Below, one piece after another: positions 50,148 through 57,557 of a stretch of DNA of 64,000 bases; within the stretch, counting starts at the first letter, position 1, and each line of letters starts with the position of its first letter. The stretch comes from Streptomyces sp. 1222.5 (GTDB lineage Bacteria > Actinomycetota > Actinomycetes > Streptomycetales > Streptomycetaceae). Where the stretch lies: positions 8,244,001 through 8,308,000 of the forward strand of contig NZ_FNSZ01000001.1 of NCBI RefSeq assembly GCF_900105245.1, read 5' to 3'. A program made the position numbers and the translations under genes. The notes below the pieces were generated by a model. That model did not search any database. It was not told the DNA's origin and saw nothing but the letters and a program-made list of their open reading frames with translations.

Positions 50148-50888
50148 GTGGACAGCATCCCCGCCAACCGGCGGCTCTGGAACCAGATCAGCAGCGCCTA
50201 CCAGCACGAGCACGACCCGCAAATCGGCGCCGCACCCCGGCTGTGGGGCATGTACTCCATCCCCGACGCGCACCTGCAAGCCCTGGGCGACGTCACCGGC
50301 AAGCGCGTCCTCGAACTCGGCTGCGGCGCCGGCCAGTGGTCCAGGGCGCTCGCCGCCGAGGGCGCCACCGTGGTCGGGCTCGACCTGTCCGAAGCCCAAC
50401 TCGCCGCAGCGGCCCGCGCGATGGGAGCGGCCCGCTACCCGCTGGTGCAAGGCGCCGCCGAACAGCTCCCCTTCGCCGCCGACAGCTTCGACCTGGTGTT
50501 CTGCGACTTCGGTGGGCTCAGCTGGGCGCCCCCGCACCTGGCCGTCCCGCAGGCCGCACGCGTCTTGGGCCGAGGCGGGCGCCTGGTGTTCAACGTCGCC
50601 AGCCCATGGTTCGAAGCCTGCTACGACGAAGCCGCCGGCCGCGTGACCACGACGCTGCAGCAGGACTACTTCGGGCTGAACACCATCGCCGAAGACGACG
50701 GCGCGACCAGCTATCAGCTCACCTACGGCGACTGGGTCAAGGTCCTGTGCGGCGCGGGTCTCATCATCGACGACCTCATCGAGCCACGGCCCGAACTCGG
50801 AACACTCAACGGTTACAACGAAACCGACCCACCCGACTGGGCACACCGCTGGCCGGCGGAACTGCTCTGGGTGACCCGCAAACCGTAG
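50148..50888 (+). CDS. Class I SAM-dependent methyltransferase
   Basis: A 246-residue methyltransferase. Motif I is RVLELGCGAGQWSRALAAEG near residues 49-68, followed by VVGLDLSEAQLAAA, the post-I acidic region and DSFDLVFCDFGGLSWAPPHL. The N-terminus (NRRLWNQISSAYQHEHDPQI) is typical of a Streptomyces subgroup acting on unknown small molecules. I start at GTG 50148 because CTGGAG lies seven bases upstream. A GTG at 50109 has no ribosome site. It follows the kinase gene by 41 bases on the same strand, with no obvious functional link. Confidence 0.88.
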   Translation: MDSIPANRRLWNQISSAYQHEHDPQIGAAPRLWGMYSIPDAHLQALGDVTGKRVLELGCGAGQWSRALAAEGATVVGLDLSEAQLAAAARAMGAARYPLVQGAAEQLPFAADSFDLVFCDFGGLSWAPPHLAVPQAARVLGRGGRLVFNVASPWFEACYDEAAGRVTTTLQQDYFGLNTIAEDDGATSYQLTYGDWVKVLCGAGLIIDDLIEPRPELGTLNGYNETDPPDWAHRWPAELLWVTRKP

Positions 50889-51229
50889 GTTCCGCCGCGC
50901 CGAGACGGGAAAGGGAGGCGAGGGTGACGGCCCCGCGGAAGACGTGGGCGCGTGTGGGGCTGTCCGCCCCTGCTCCGGCGTCTTTTGCGGTGGGCCCGCT
51001 GATCTCGGGGCTCGGGAATGGTGTGCTCGATCTGGCGACGTCTCAGGCAGCGGCGGTTGCGCCGGGAGGACTACGCCTTGTCGTCGCCCCAATGGCCCGG
51101 CGTGATCAGCAGCGCCGCCCACGGACGGTCACACGATCCGCCGGACGGGCCCTGGACGGGGGCCTCGTGTCCCCTACTCCGGATGACGGTGCTCGGGCGC
51201 TGCCGAGCCGGTCGATGGGCCTGCGGGAC
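50889..51229. other. Stretch without a recognisable gene
   Basis: About 340 bases between the methyltransferase and the palindrome before the second CBS-BON gene. One plus frame from 50924 (a GTG after GGGAGGCGAGG) reads TAPRKTWARVGLSAPAPASF and runs open to 51277 as a basic, low-complexity protein. Another gives RQRRLRREDYALSSPQWPGV. Neither matches a family that I know. A transposon or gene remnant is possible but cannot be shown. Confidence 0.3.
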
Positions 51230-51243
51230 GGGCCACTCGGCCC
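51230..51243. promoter_or_regulatory. Dos/Osd-type palindrome upstream of CBS-BON copy 2
   Basis: GGGCCACTCGGCCC, with perfect arms GGGCC-N4-GGCCC. It lies 71 bases upstream of the CBS-BON start at 51315, a position suited to activation. Confidence 0.6.
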
Positions 51244-51314
51244 ATGCCCGGCGACGACAGGCCGGCGCAGTCTGTAAGTGTGGCAGAACGGCATCCAGCC
51301 TCTGGGAGGAAGCC

Positions 51315-52025
51315 ATGACCGGCACCCCGACCGTCGTGGACGACGTGATGACCCACCGGGTGGTCGCCCTGCGCGCGGGAGCGGCGTTCAAGGAGATCGT
51401 GCGCACCATGCAGGAGTGGAGGGTCAGTGCCCTGCCGGTCCTCGACGACGGCGCTCGGGTCGTGGGCGTGGTCTCCGAGGCCGATCTGTTGCCGAAGGAG
51501 GAGTACAGCGAGGGCGGTCTCGACCCGTACGAGCGGGTGCGGCGCCTCGCCGACGTCCGCAAGGCGATGGCGGTTACCGCGGGAGATCTGATGACCACGC
51601 CCGCCGTCACCGTGGCACCGGCTTCCACCCTCGCCCACGCGGCGCGCGTCATGGCCCGCAGCGGGGTCAAGCGGCTGCCGGTCGTGGACCACGAAGGGGT
51701 CCTGAAGGGCATCGTCAGCCGGTCCGACCTGCTGAAGGTCTTCCTGCGGGACGACGCCGACATCGCGGAGGACGTCCGTCGCGAGGTCGTGGACCGGCTC
51801 TTCGGCGCGTACGCGGCAAGGGTGCGGGTCGAGGTGTGCGAGGGTGCGGTCACGCTCACCGGCCAGGTCCGGGAAACGGCGCTGGTCCCCCTCGCCGCGC
51901 ACCTCACGCGGGCCGTGGCCGGTGTGGTGGACGTGCGGTGCGCCCTGACCGGGCCGCCCCGGCGCCCTGATCTGGACCCGGACCTGCCGGACCCGCAACG
52001 GTCCGCCCCGGCCCGGCGCCAGTAG
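51315..52025 (+). CDS. CBS-pair protein with C-terminal BON domain (copy 2)
   Basis: A 236-residue paralogue of the protein at 42895. CBS 1 contains VDDVMTHRVVALRAGAAFKE and VSALPVLDDGARVVGVVSEA. CBS 2 contains AGDLMTTPAVTVAPASTLAH and VKRLPVVDHEGVLKGIVSRS. The BON domain contains VEVCEGAVTLTGQVRETALV. The C-terminal 22 residues are Pro/Arg-rich and not part of the fold. ATG 51315 has GGGAGGAAGCC upstream. An upstream palindrome links it to the island's regulator. Role unproven; nucleotide sensing at a membrane surface is a reasonable idea. Confidence 0.93.
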   Translation: MTGTPTVVDDVMTHRVVALRAGAAFKEIVRTMQEWRVSALPVLDDGARVVGVVSEADLLPKEEYSEGGLDPYERVRRLADVRKAMAVTAGDLMTTPAVTVAPASTLAHAARVMARSGVKRLPVVDHEGVLKGIVSRSDLLKVFLRDDADIAEDVRREVVDRLFGAYAARVRVEVCEGAVTLTGQVRETALVPLAAHLTRAVAGVVDVRCALTGPPRRPDLDPDLPDPQRSAPARRQ

Positions 52026-52108
52026 ACCGCGCGGACCCGCCGGCCCGCCGGAACGAGGAGGCGAGCGCGGACCCGCGGGAAACTGGAGACGCGAGGGGGA
52101 TCGGGGTG

Positions 52109-52762
52109 TCAGGCGACGTCCGCGGCGGTCAGATGGCACTCCACGCCCACGACGCCTTCCACGCCCCGGACGAGACGCGTGGCCAGTGGAACGCGGGAAG
52201 CGTCCTCGACGCGCCCGGTCAGGACGACCACGCCGTCGGTCACGACGACGTGCACGGGTTCGATCGGTGCGGGGAAGAGGACGTCGAGGATGTCCCGACG
52301 GATCTCGTCGGCGAGTTCGTTGTCCGGGCGCAGGAACACCTTCAGCAGGTCACCACGGCTGACCACGCCTTCGAGCATGCCTTCCGCGTTCACCACGGGC
52401 AGCCGTTTGACGTGCCGCAGGGCCATGATGCGCGCGGCCTCGGCGAGACCGGCGTCCGCGTGGACGGTCACGGCCGGTGCGGTCATCAACTCCTCGGCGC
52501 AGGCGGCGCCGGCCTTGGCGAGGTCGGGCAGCCGCCGCAGTTGCGTGAAGCGGTCCGGGTCGCTGTTCCTGAACTCCTCCTTGGGCAGCAGGTCCGCCTC
52601 CGAGATCACCCCGATCACCCGGCCGTCGCCCTCCAGCACCGGCAGCGCGCTGACCTGCCACTGGTACATGCGCTCGACGATGTCCTTGAACAAGGCCCTG
52701 CGGCCCACCGCCACTGCGGCGCGCGTCATCACGTCGCCGACCCGGTGCGGACTGCTGTCCAT
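52109..52762 (-). CDS. CBS-pair protein with C-terminal BON domain (copy 3)
   Basis: A 217-residue paralogue. CBS 1 contains VGDVMTRAAVAVGRRALFKD and VSALPVLEGDGRVIGVISEA. CBS 2 contains EELMTAPAVTVHADAGLAEA and VKRLPVVNAEGMLEGVVSRG. The BON domain contains VVVTDGVVVLTGRVEDASRV. It is closer to copy 1 (shared VAVGRR and HADA blocks) than to copy 2. ATG 52762 has GAGGAGGACGGC upstream. A weak half-site GGGCCGAATCGGG at 52805 may be a decayed regulator box. The Crp-like gene is 62 bases upstream on the same strand. Confidence 0.93.
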   Translation of the reverse strand: MDSSPHRVGDVMTRAAVAVGRRALFKDIVERMYQWQVSALPVLEGDGRVIGVISEADLLPKEEFRNSDPDRFTQLRRLPDLAKAGAACAEELMTAPAVTVHADAGLAEAARIMALRHVKRLPVVNAEGMLEGVVSRGDLLKVFLRPDNELADEIRRDILDVLFPAPIEPVHVVVTDGVVVLTGRVEDASRVPLATRLVRGVEGVVGVECHLTAADVA

Positions 52763-52824
52763 GCCGTCCTCCTCGCACTCTCGTGGCCGTGTCCCGGCGT
52801 TGTCGGGCCGAATCGGGTGTGCGC

Positions 52825-53283
52825 TCACGCCGAGTCCCCGCTGCCGTACGGGGCGTAGAGATCGAGCAACCGGACGCGCGAGGTGTGCAGTCGCTGGGCG
52901 ATCACGCGTCCCACCCAGACGGCGATGGACCGGCCGAACTCGGCGTCCGCCGAGCACAGGGCGCGTACCTCGTCCGCGTCGAACTCCCAGGCCTGTACGG
53001 GGCTCATCGTCTCGGCGCCCAGGTGCCAGATGCACGGCGGGAAGTGCCAGGACCAGCCGACCAGTTCGCCGTGGCCGAGTGTGTCTATGACGGCGGGCCG
53101 GCGTCCGGGCACGCGCAGGTCGAGGGCGACGGTGCCGGTACGCACGATCCAGAAGCGGTCCGCACGGCGGCCCTCCTCGAACAGACGGGTACCGGCGTCG
53201 AAGGAGACCTCGCGGGCGAGGCGCATCAGCTGTTCGCGGTGCACCAGCTCAAGAGCGGTCGTCATGGTGGTGGCGGAGGTCAT
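52825..53283 (-). CDS. Crp/Fnr-like cyclic-nucleotide-binding-domain protein without DNA-binding domain
   Basis: A 152-residue protein consisting of a cNMP-binding beta-barrel and the following helix: RLAREVSFDAGTRLFEEGRR, FWIVRTGTVALDLRVPGRRP, LGHGELVGWSWHFPP and the long helix FGRSIAVWVGRVIAQRLHTS. The usual C-terminal winged helix of Crp is absent, so it cannot bind DNA alone and may sense a ligand or redox state for a partner. I start at ATG 53283, with GGGAG eight bases upstream. ATG 53301 lacks a ribosome site. A palindrome lies about 63 bases upstream. Confidence 0.85.
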   Translation of the reverse strand: MTSATTMTTALELVHREQLMRLAREVSFDAGTRLFEEGRRADRFWIVRTGTVALDLRVPGRRPAVIDTLGHGELVGWSWHFPPCIWHLGAETMSPVQAWEFDADEVRALCSADAEFGRSIAVWVGRVIAQRLHTSRVRLLDLYAPYGSGDSA

Positions 53284-53345
53284 CGCACCGGCTCCCTTCA
53301 TGCGGTTGTGATCCCAGGGTGCGGGTCCCCGCGCCCGGGCACCAC

Positions 53346-53360
53346 GGGCCGCCCGGACCC
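53346..53360. promoter_or_regulatory. Dos/Osd-type palindrome upstream of the Crp-like gene
   Basis: GGGCCGCCCGGACCC, one mismatch from GGGCC-N4-GGCCC, 63 bases upstream of the Crp-like start. A second partial copy, GGGGCTCTTCGGCCC, begins at 53366. Confidence 0.45.
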
Positions 53361-53505
53361 GGTCGGGGGCTCTTCGGCCCATGCTCCGGAGCCGCTTCCC
53401 CACCGGGGCCCGGGCCGCGTTCGTGAGCAGGTGTCTCGTGCCGTCCGGCGAGCCGTCCGCCGAACGGTCGCAGCTGCCCAGGGGCCTCTCCCACCGCCCG
53501 CAAAA

Positions 53506-53555
53506 ATACCCCTGGGGGTATTCGTGTTACGGTCCACACATACCCCCGGGGGTAA
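53506..53555. promoter_or_regulatory. Two CstR/CsoR-type operators before the persulfide operon
   Basis: ATACCCCTGGGGGTAT at 53506-53521 and ATACCCCCGGGGGTAA at 53540-53555, with centres 34 bases apart, ahead of the GTG at 53577. TACCCC/GGGGTA palindromes are the known target type of CsoR/CstR tetramers. A third copy precedes the cstR-like gene. Confidence 0.88.
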
Positions 53556-53576
53556 TTTTCAAGGAAGGAGAGACTC

Positions 53577-54000
53577 GTGTTCTTCGTCGACACGATCGAG
53601 TTGGCCGGACTCGGCAACCGCAGCTACCTGGCCGGCGGTGAGCGGACGGCCGTGGCCGTCGACCCGCCGCGTGACATCGACCAGGTGATCGCGGCGGCGG
53701 CTCGGCGCGGAGCGCGGATATCCCACGTCGTCGAGACCCATGTCCACAACGACTACGTCAGCGGCGGCCCGGAACTGGCCCGCGTCACGGGCGCCGCCTA
53801 CCTCGTGCCCGCCGTGGCCCGGGTCGCCCACCGGCGCACACCCGTCCACGACGGCGACCGCCATGAGATCGATGCCGGCGCCGGCCTGGCGCTGCGGGCG
53901 CTGGTGACGCCCGGCCACACCCCGCACCACACCTCGTACGCGCTGGAGGAGGACGGGACGGCCGTCGCCGTGTTCACCGGCGGCTCGCTGCTCCCGCCCG
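53577..54000 (+). pseudogene. Persulfide dioxygenase-type metallo-beta-lactamase, C-terminally truncated by deletion
   Basis: From GTG 53577 (AAGGAAGGAGAG upstream) the protein reads FFVDTIELAGLGNRSYLAGG, with HVVETHVHNDYVSGG (the H-x-H-x-D-Y metal motif) near residues 50-64 and LVTPGHTPHHTSYALEE near 108-124. It breaks off at AVFTGGSLLP near residue 139. Family members continue to about 450 residues with the remaining metal ligands and rhodanese domains. Here the sequence jumps, out of frame, into the rhodanese at 54001. The open frame itself runs on through meaningless Arg/Pro-rich sequence. An internal deletion is the simplest explanation. Confidence 0.8.
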
Positions 54001-54324
54001 CACCGGGCACACGCCGACGACCGGAAACCCGGGACCGCCGTCCTGCTCGACATACGCGAACCCCACGAGTGGCAGGCCGGGCACGCCCCCGGCGCGGTCC
54101 ACCTGCCCCTCTCGGCACTCGCCGCGGGCGACGGGCTGCCCACGGCGGCGCGGTCGCGGCCCGTCGTGGTGATCTGCCGCTCTGGCAACCGCTCCCGCCG
54201 GGCCGCCGAGCTGCTGCGGGACCGGGGCGTCGAGGCCGTCGACGTCATCGGCGGTATGCGGGACTGGGCCGAGGCAGGCCTGCCGGTCGTGGACGCGCGG
54301 GGCGGGAACGGGACCGTCGCGTGA
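54001..54324 (+). pseudogene. Rhodanese-domain gene, 5' end lost at the deletion junction
   Basis: In the frame other than that of the preceding gene: HRAHADDRKPGTAVLLDIRE, PHEWQAGHAPGAVHLPLSAL, VVVICRSGNRSRRAAELLRD and VIGGMRDWAEAGLPVVDARG, ending at TGA 54322-54324. The active loop CRSGNRS is intact and nearly the whole single rhodanese domain is present. No start codon of its own remains, so translation would need a frameshift or re-initiation. Its stop overlaps the GTG of the TSUP gene. It would have moved sulfane sulfur between thiols. Confidence 0.75.
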
Positions 54325-55085
54325 GCACACTGTTCCTCGCCCTCGCCGCCGGAGCCGTCATCGGCCTCGCCCTCGGGGCACTCGGTGGCGGGGGCAGCGT
54401 CCTCGCCGTCCCCGCCCTGATCTACCTGCTGGGATTCACCCCCGTGGCGGCCACCACGGCCGGCCTCGTCATCGTCACCCTCACCTCGGCCACCGCCCTG
54501 ACCGCCCACGCGCGCGAAGGGCACGTCCGCTGGCGTACGGGACTGCTGTTCGCTGCGGCGGGCATCGGCCCGGCGCTGCTGGGCGGCGCGCTCGCCGGAC
54601 ATCTGCCGGCGGCCGTGCTGACCGTCGCCTTCGCCGCGGTCGCCGCGGTCGCGGCGGCCGCGGCGGCCGCGGCGGTACGCATGCTCAGACCGCACACCGC
54701 GACGGACGACGTCGTCGCCGTACGGCCGGGACCGGCGGCGACCGCCGGAGCGGGCCTCGGCGCGGTCACCGGCATCCTGGGCGTGGGCGGCGGATTCCTC
54801 GCGGTCCCGGCCCTGGTCGACGTCCTCGGCATGCGGATGCGCGAGGCCGTGGGCACCAGTCTGCTCGTCATCACGGTCAACGCCCTGGCCGCCCTGACCA
54901 TGCGCGCCGGTGCGGCCGACGGCCTGGACTGGACCGTCGTAGGACCGTTCGCCGGGGCGGCGATCCTGGGCGCCTGGGACGGCAAGCGGCTGTCCGCGAA
55001 GCTGTCCGGACGCACCCTTCAGCGGGCCTTCGCCCTCGCCCTGCTGGCGGTGGCCGGCTTCATGCTCGTGGACGCGATCACGTGA
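54321..55085 (+). CDS. TSUP-family (TauE/SafE) sulfite/sulfur-compound exporter
   Basis: A 254-residue membrane protein with eight hydrophobic segments in two similar halves, each opening with the glycine-rich family motif: GLALGALGGGGSVLAVPALI near residues 15-34 and GAVTGILGVGGGFLAVPALV near 147-166. An alanine run (AAVAAVAAAAAAAA) lies near 112-125, encoded by GCGGCCGCG repeats. The GTG start overlaps the rhodanese stop. In CstR-controlled operons such exporters remove sulfite or thiosulfate formed by persulfide oxidation. Confidence 0.92.
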   Translation: MSTLFLALAAGAVIGLALGALGGGGSVLAVPALIYLLGFTPVAATTAGLVIVTLTSATALTAHAREGHVRWRTGLLFAAAGIGPALLGGALAGHLPAAVLTVAFAAVAAVAAAAAAAAVRMLRPHTATDDVVAVRPGPAATAGAGLGAVTGILGVGGGFLAVPALVDVLGMRMREAVGTSLLVITVNALAALTMRAGAADGLDWTVVGPFAGAAILGAWDGKRLSAKLSGRTLQRAFALALLAVAGFMLVDAIT

Positions 55086-55111
55086 GGGAGCAGCGACCCG
55101 CTTCCCTCACG
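55081..55111. terminator. Bidirectional hairpin overlapping the ends of TSUP and cstR
   Basis: Arms CGTGAGGGA (55081-55089) and TCCCTCACG (55103-55111) pair perfectly. Both convergent stop codons lie inside or beside the hairpin, so the two genes share one compact terminator. Confidence 0.7.
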
Positions 55112-55394
55112 CCAGGGACAGGAAAAGCTTCTCCAGCCGCGCGCGCATCGCCTCCGTGTCCTCACCGTTCTTCCGGCCCGACTCGATGTCGGTCACGCAC
55201 TGCTGCAGGCCCGTGGCAATGATCGCGAAACCGGCTCGGTCCAGGGCCCGTGAGGCGGCTGCCAGCTGCGTGATGACGTCCTCGCAGTCCCGCCCCTCCT
55301 CGATCATCCGGATCACACCGGAGATCTGACCCTGCGCCCGCCGCAACCGGTTCAGCACTGCCTTCAGGGACGCGCCCTCAAGCTCCAGTTCCAC
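55107..55394 (-). CDS. cstR: CsoR-superfamily repressor of the CstR (persulfide-sensing) type
   Basis: A 95-residue all-helical regulator: LKAVLNRLRRAQGQISGVIR, then MIEEGRDCEDVITQLAAASR, ALDRAGFAIIATGLQQCV and a charged tail. Two Cys are present (about residues 37 and 66). The copper-ligand His that CsoR carries four residues before the second Cys is replaced (GLQQC has Gly), so a Cys-Cys persulfide sensor is more likely than a copper sensor. I start at GTG 55394, with GAGGAG five bases upstream. GTG 55400 would overlap that site. Operators before it and before the sulfur operon match the family. Confidence 0.9.
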   Translation of the reverse strand: MELELEGASLKAVLNRLRRAQGQISGVIRMIEEGRDCEDVITQLAAASRALDRAGFAIIATGLQQCVTDIESGRKNGEDTEAMRARLEKLFLSLA

Positions 55395-55407
55395 GCTCAC
55401 TCCTCGA

Positions 55408-55423
55408 ATACCCCTAGGGGTAC
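55408..55423. promoter_or_regulatory. CstR/CsoR-type operator between cstR and the rhodanese gene
   Basis: ATACCCCTAGGGGTAC, third copy of the palindrome, 14 bases upstream of the cstR start and 50 bases before ATG 55473. It can serve both divergent genes. Confidence 0.88.
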
Positions 55424-55472
55424 TGTACGTCCCGGTACGGGACGGCGACGACCAGCAAGGATCACACCCGCC

Positions 55473-56269
55473 ATGCCCCCCTCGTCCTCGACCCCGCCCA
55501 GGCCGCGGCCCGGCTCCCCGAACTCACCGTCATCGACGTACGAACCCCCGGCGAGCACGCCGCCGGACACCTGCCCGGCGCGCTCAACATCCCGTTGGAC
55601 CGGATCCGGCACGCCCTGCCCGGACTCCGGCAGGCGGCCGAGCACGGCGAGCTGCTCCTGGTGTGTGCCTCCGGCGCCCGTTCGGACACCGCCCGCAAGC
55701 TCCTGGCCGAGGCGGATGTTCCGGCGGCCTCCCTCGCCGGCGGCACCGGCGCGTGGGCCGGCGAAGGCTACGAGCTGCACCGGCCCGCCGCCTGTGACCC
55801 CCGCGCCCGCTGGAGCATGGAGCGCCGGGTACGCCTCACCGTCGGCGCGGCCGTGCTCCTCGGCCTGCTGCTCGCCCTGCTCGTGCACCCGGCCTTCCAG
55901 ATCCTCTCCGCCGGCATCGCGGGCGGCCTCGTCGTCTCCGCGGTCACCGACACCTGCGGCGTGGCCGCCCTGCTGGGCAGGCTGCCCCACAACCGCCCGC
56001 GCCCGGCGGACCTCGCCGCGACGCTCACGGCACTGCGCAGAGGCTGGCCGGGCCGGGGCGCGGAAGGGCACGGATCCGCCCGCCACGCCCGGATCCGGGG
56101 CCATCGGACCCCGGTGAGGCCCGTTCGGCGACATGACAGCCGCCGCCGGCCGGGTGAGCCTGAAAGGGCGCGGCGCCTCCACTGCCGCCACGAGCGGCCC
56201 GGGAGTGCCGCTGCCCGAAGCCACCGGGCTCAGGCGAGAGCCGGGCACCCGCACAGAGAGGCTGATGTC
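55473..56269 (+). pseudogene. Rhodanese plus DUF2892-like membrane protein, frameshifted at a C-run after the start
   Basis: ATG 55473 (CAAGGA upstream) is followed by six C bases. The family sequence continues in another frame: LVLDPAQAAARLPELTVIDV, RTPGEHAAGHLPGALNIPLD, the active loop VCASGARSDTARKLL, then two membrane helices (LTVGAAVLLGLLLALLVHPA, ILSAGIAGGLVVSAVTDTCG) and LGRLPHNRPRPADLAATLTA. One extra C, or two fewer, would restore the frame. The only in-frame start is TTG 55595, which loses 38 residues. The usual stop after 'TLTALRRG' is also missing, so the frame runs into the next gene. It is probably inactive or slippage-dependent. Confidence 0.7.
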
Positions 56270-56560
56270 ATGGTCTGGGCAGCATGGACCACCCCCGGCG
56301 TCTTCACCGGCCGGGGCGGCGCACTGACCGACGAGGCCGGGGTCGTCACCGGGGAACTGACCGTCCACACCACGTGGGACGGCAAGGAGGCCCAGGTGAA
56401 GGTCCAGTACACCGGCACCCTGGACTGGTTCACCCTCACCGGGAGCCCGCTGCCCTGCGGCTCCGAGCAGCACAGCCGCGAACTGCACCAGGCGGCCGTG
56501 GAAGCGGTCAAGGCGGGCGGCGCCTCCCTCGCGCGGCCCCGCACGAGCACCGCCCAGTGA
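56270..56560 (+). CDS. Small conserved-looking protein of unknown function
   Basis: A 96-residue protein: VWAAWTTPGVFTGRGGALTD, ELTVHTTWDGKEAQVKVQYT, GTLDWFTLTGSPLPCGSEQH and a helix HQAAVEAVKAGGASLARPRT. The strand-strand-strand-helix order suggests a small alpha/beta domain. No family was recognised. ATG 56270 has GAGAGGCTGATG upstream. It is in frame with the preceding rhodanese reading, which lacks its own stop, so a fused product is possible. Its proximity to the redox and sulfur genes is the only hint of function. Confidence 0.6.
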   Translation: MVWAAWTTPGVFTGRGGALTDEAGVVTGELTVHTTWDGKEAQVKVQYTGTLDWFTLTGSPLPCGSEQHSRELHQAAVEAVKAGGASLARPRTSTAQ

Positions 56561-56681
56561 TGCGAGCAGGAGTGCATCCTTTCGCCGGATTCGACCGGAA
56601 CCGTCTCTGGCGGTGGGGCGCACCCGTGATTCGCGGTGCCCGCTCCGCCACAGGCCCCTGTCCGCTAGGGAAGGATGCGCA

Positions 56682-57251
56682 ATGAGGCTTCGCGACGAGA
56701 TGCCCGTGGACCACAGGCTCGCGACGGTCTACCGGTACGGCGCCGGACTGTGCGGAGTGATCCTGCTGGTCTTCGGCTGTCTGGGCTTCGCCGACGAACT
56801 GCGCCCGTTCGACACCGCCGGGACCGACGTCGCCGGAATGTCGACCAACGGACTGCTGAGCCTGATCTCCGTGCTCTTCGGAGTGCTGCTGATCGCAGGC
56901 GCGGTGATCGGGGGCAACATCGCCTCGGCGCTCAACATGACGGTGGGGGCGCTGTTCCTGCTCAGCGGCTTCGTCCACCTCTTCATCCTCGACCGGCCGG
57001 CGAACATCCTCGACTTCGGCCTGGCGAACGTCCTCTTCTCCTTCGTCATGGGGCTGCTCATCGCGACCTTCGGGATGTACGGACGTGTGTCGGGCGGGCT
57101 CCCGCACGACAACCCGTACTGGCGCCGCCGGCACGCACGGGAGGCCGCGCAGGAGTCCCTGGCCGCCCGCCGCAGGCAACGTGTCCAGGGAATCCTCGTC
57201 GGAACCCGGGAGGCGACCTCCGCCTCGCCCGCCGCACGTCCCCGCGGCTGA
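56682..57251 (+). CDS. DUF4383-family membrane protein
   Basis: A 189-residue protein with a short charged N-terminus and four to five membrane helices (YGAGLCGVILLVFGCLGFAD, LLSLISVLFGVLLIAGAVIG, MTVGALFLLSGFVHLFIL, VLFSFVMGLLIATFGMYG). The cytoplasmic tail of about 60 residues is basic. The order fits DUF4383, found next to redox and stress genes in actinobacteria, function unknown. ATG 56682 has GGAAGG upstream. The 300 bases that follow, 57252-57557, contain only short frames such as MDVRRTLIALAIAACG, without support as a gene. Confidence 0.82.
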   Translation: MRLRDEMPVDHRLATVYRYGAGLCGVILLVFGCLGFADELRPFDTAGTDVAGMSTNGLLSLISVLFGVLLIAGAVIGGNIASALNMTVGALFLLSGFVHLFILDRPANILDFGLANVLFSFVMGLLIATFGMYGRVSGGLPHDNPYWRRRHAREAAQESLAARRRQRVQGILVGTREATSASPAARPRG

Positions 57252-57557
57252 CCCGCGAACTCGGCGGCCCGGCGGCGACTTCTTGCCGCCGCCGGTGTGG
57301 CCTTCGGGCAAAGGGGAGTCGAATGGAAGCTTCCGGCAGGGAAGGCATGTACCGTGCGAGTCCCATGCGATCCGCGCGGATCTGCCGCCAACTGCCGTGT
57401 CGCTCAGGGAGAGTTGCCCGATGGACGTGCGACGAACGCTGATAGCGCTCGCCATCGCCGCGTGTGGCTGAGCCTGGAAAGCGGGCTGTGCATGACCACC
57501 CCGGGACCGGACGAGGGGCTGATCAGGAGCGCCGGATAACCTCAGCGGCACCGAAGG

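Noticed and set aside
50924..51277. Open frame after the methyltransferase gene as a new gene
   Set aside because: The product is basic and low in complexity with no recognisable domain, and the frame overlaps the regulatory palindrome of the next gene.
53577..55085. A single 502-residue MBL-TSUP fusion protein
   Set aside because: The frame is open throughout, but the middle is meaningless and a real rhodanese lies in another frame there. TSUP has its own GTG overlap, so the continuity is accidental.
57420..57472. Short frame MDVRRTLIALAIAACG as a leader or lipoprotein peptide
   Set aside because: Sixteen codons with no downstream gene in the right place and no attenuator structure.
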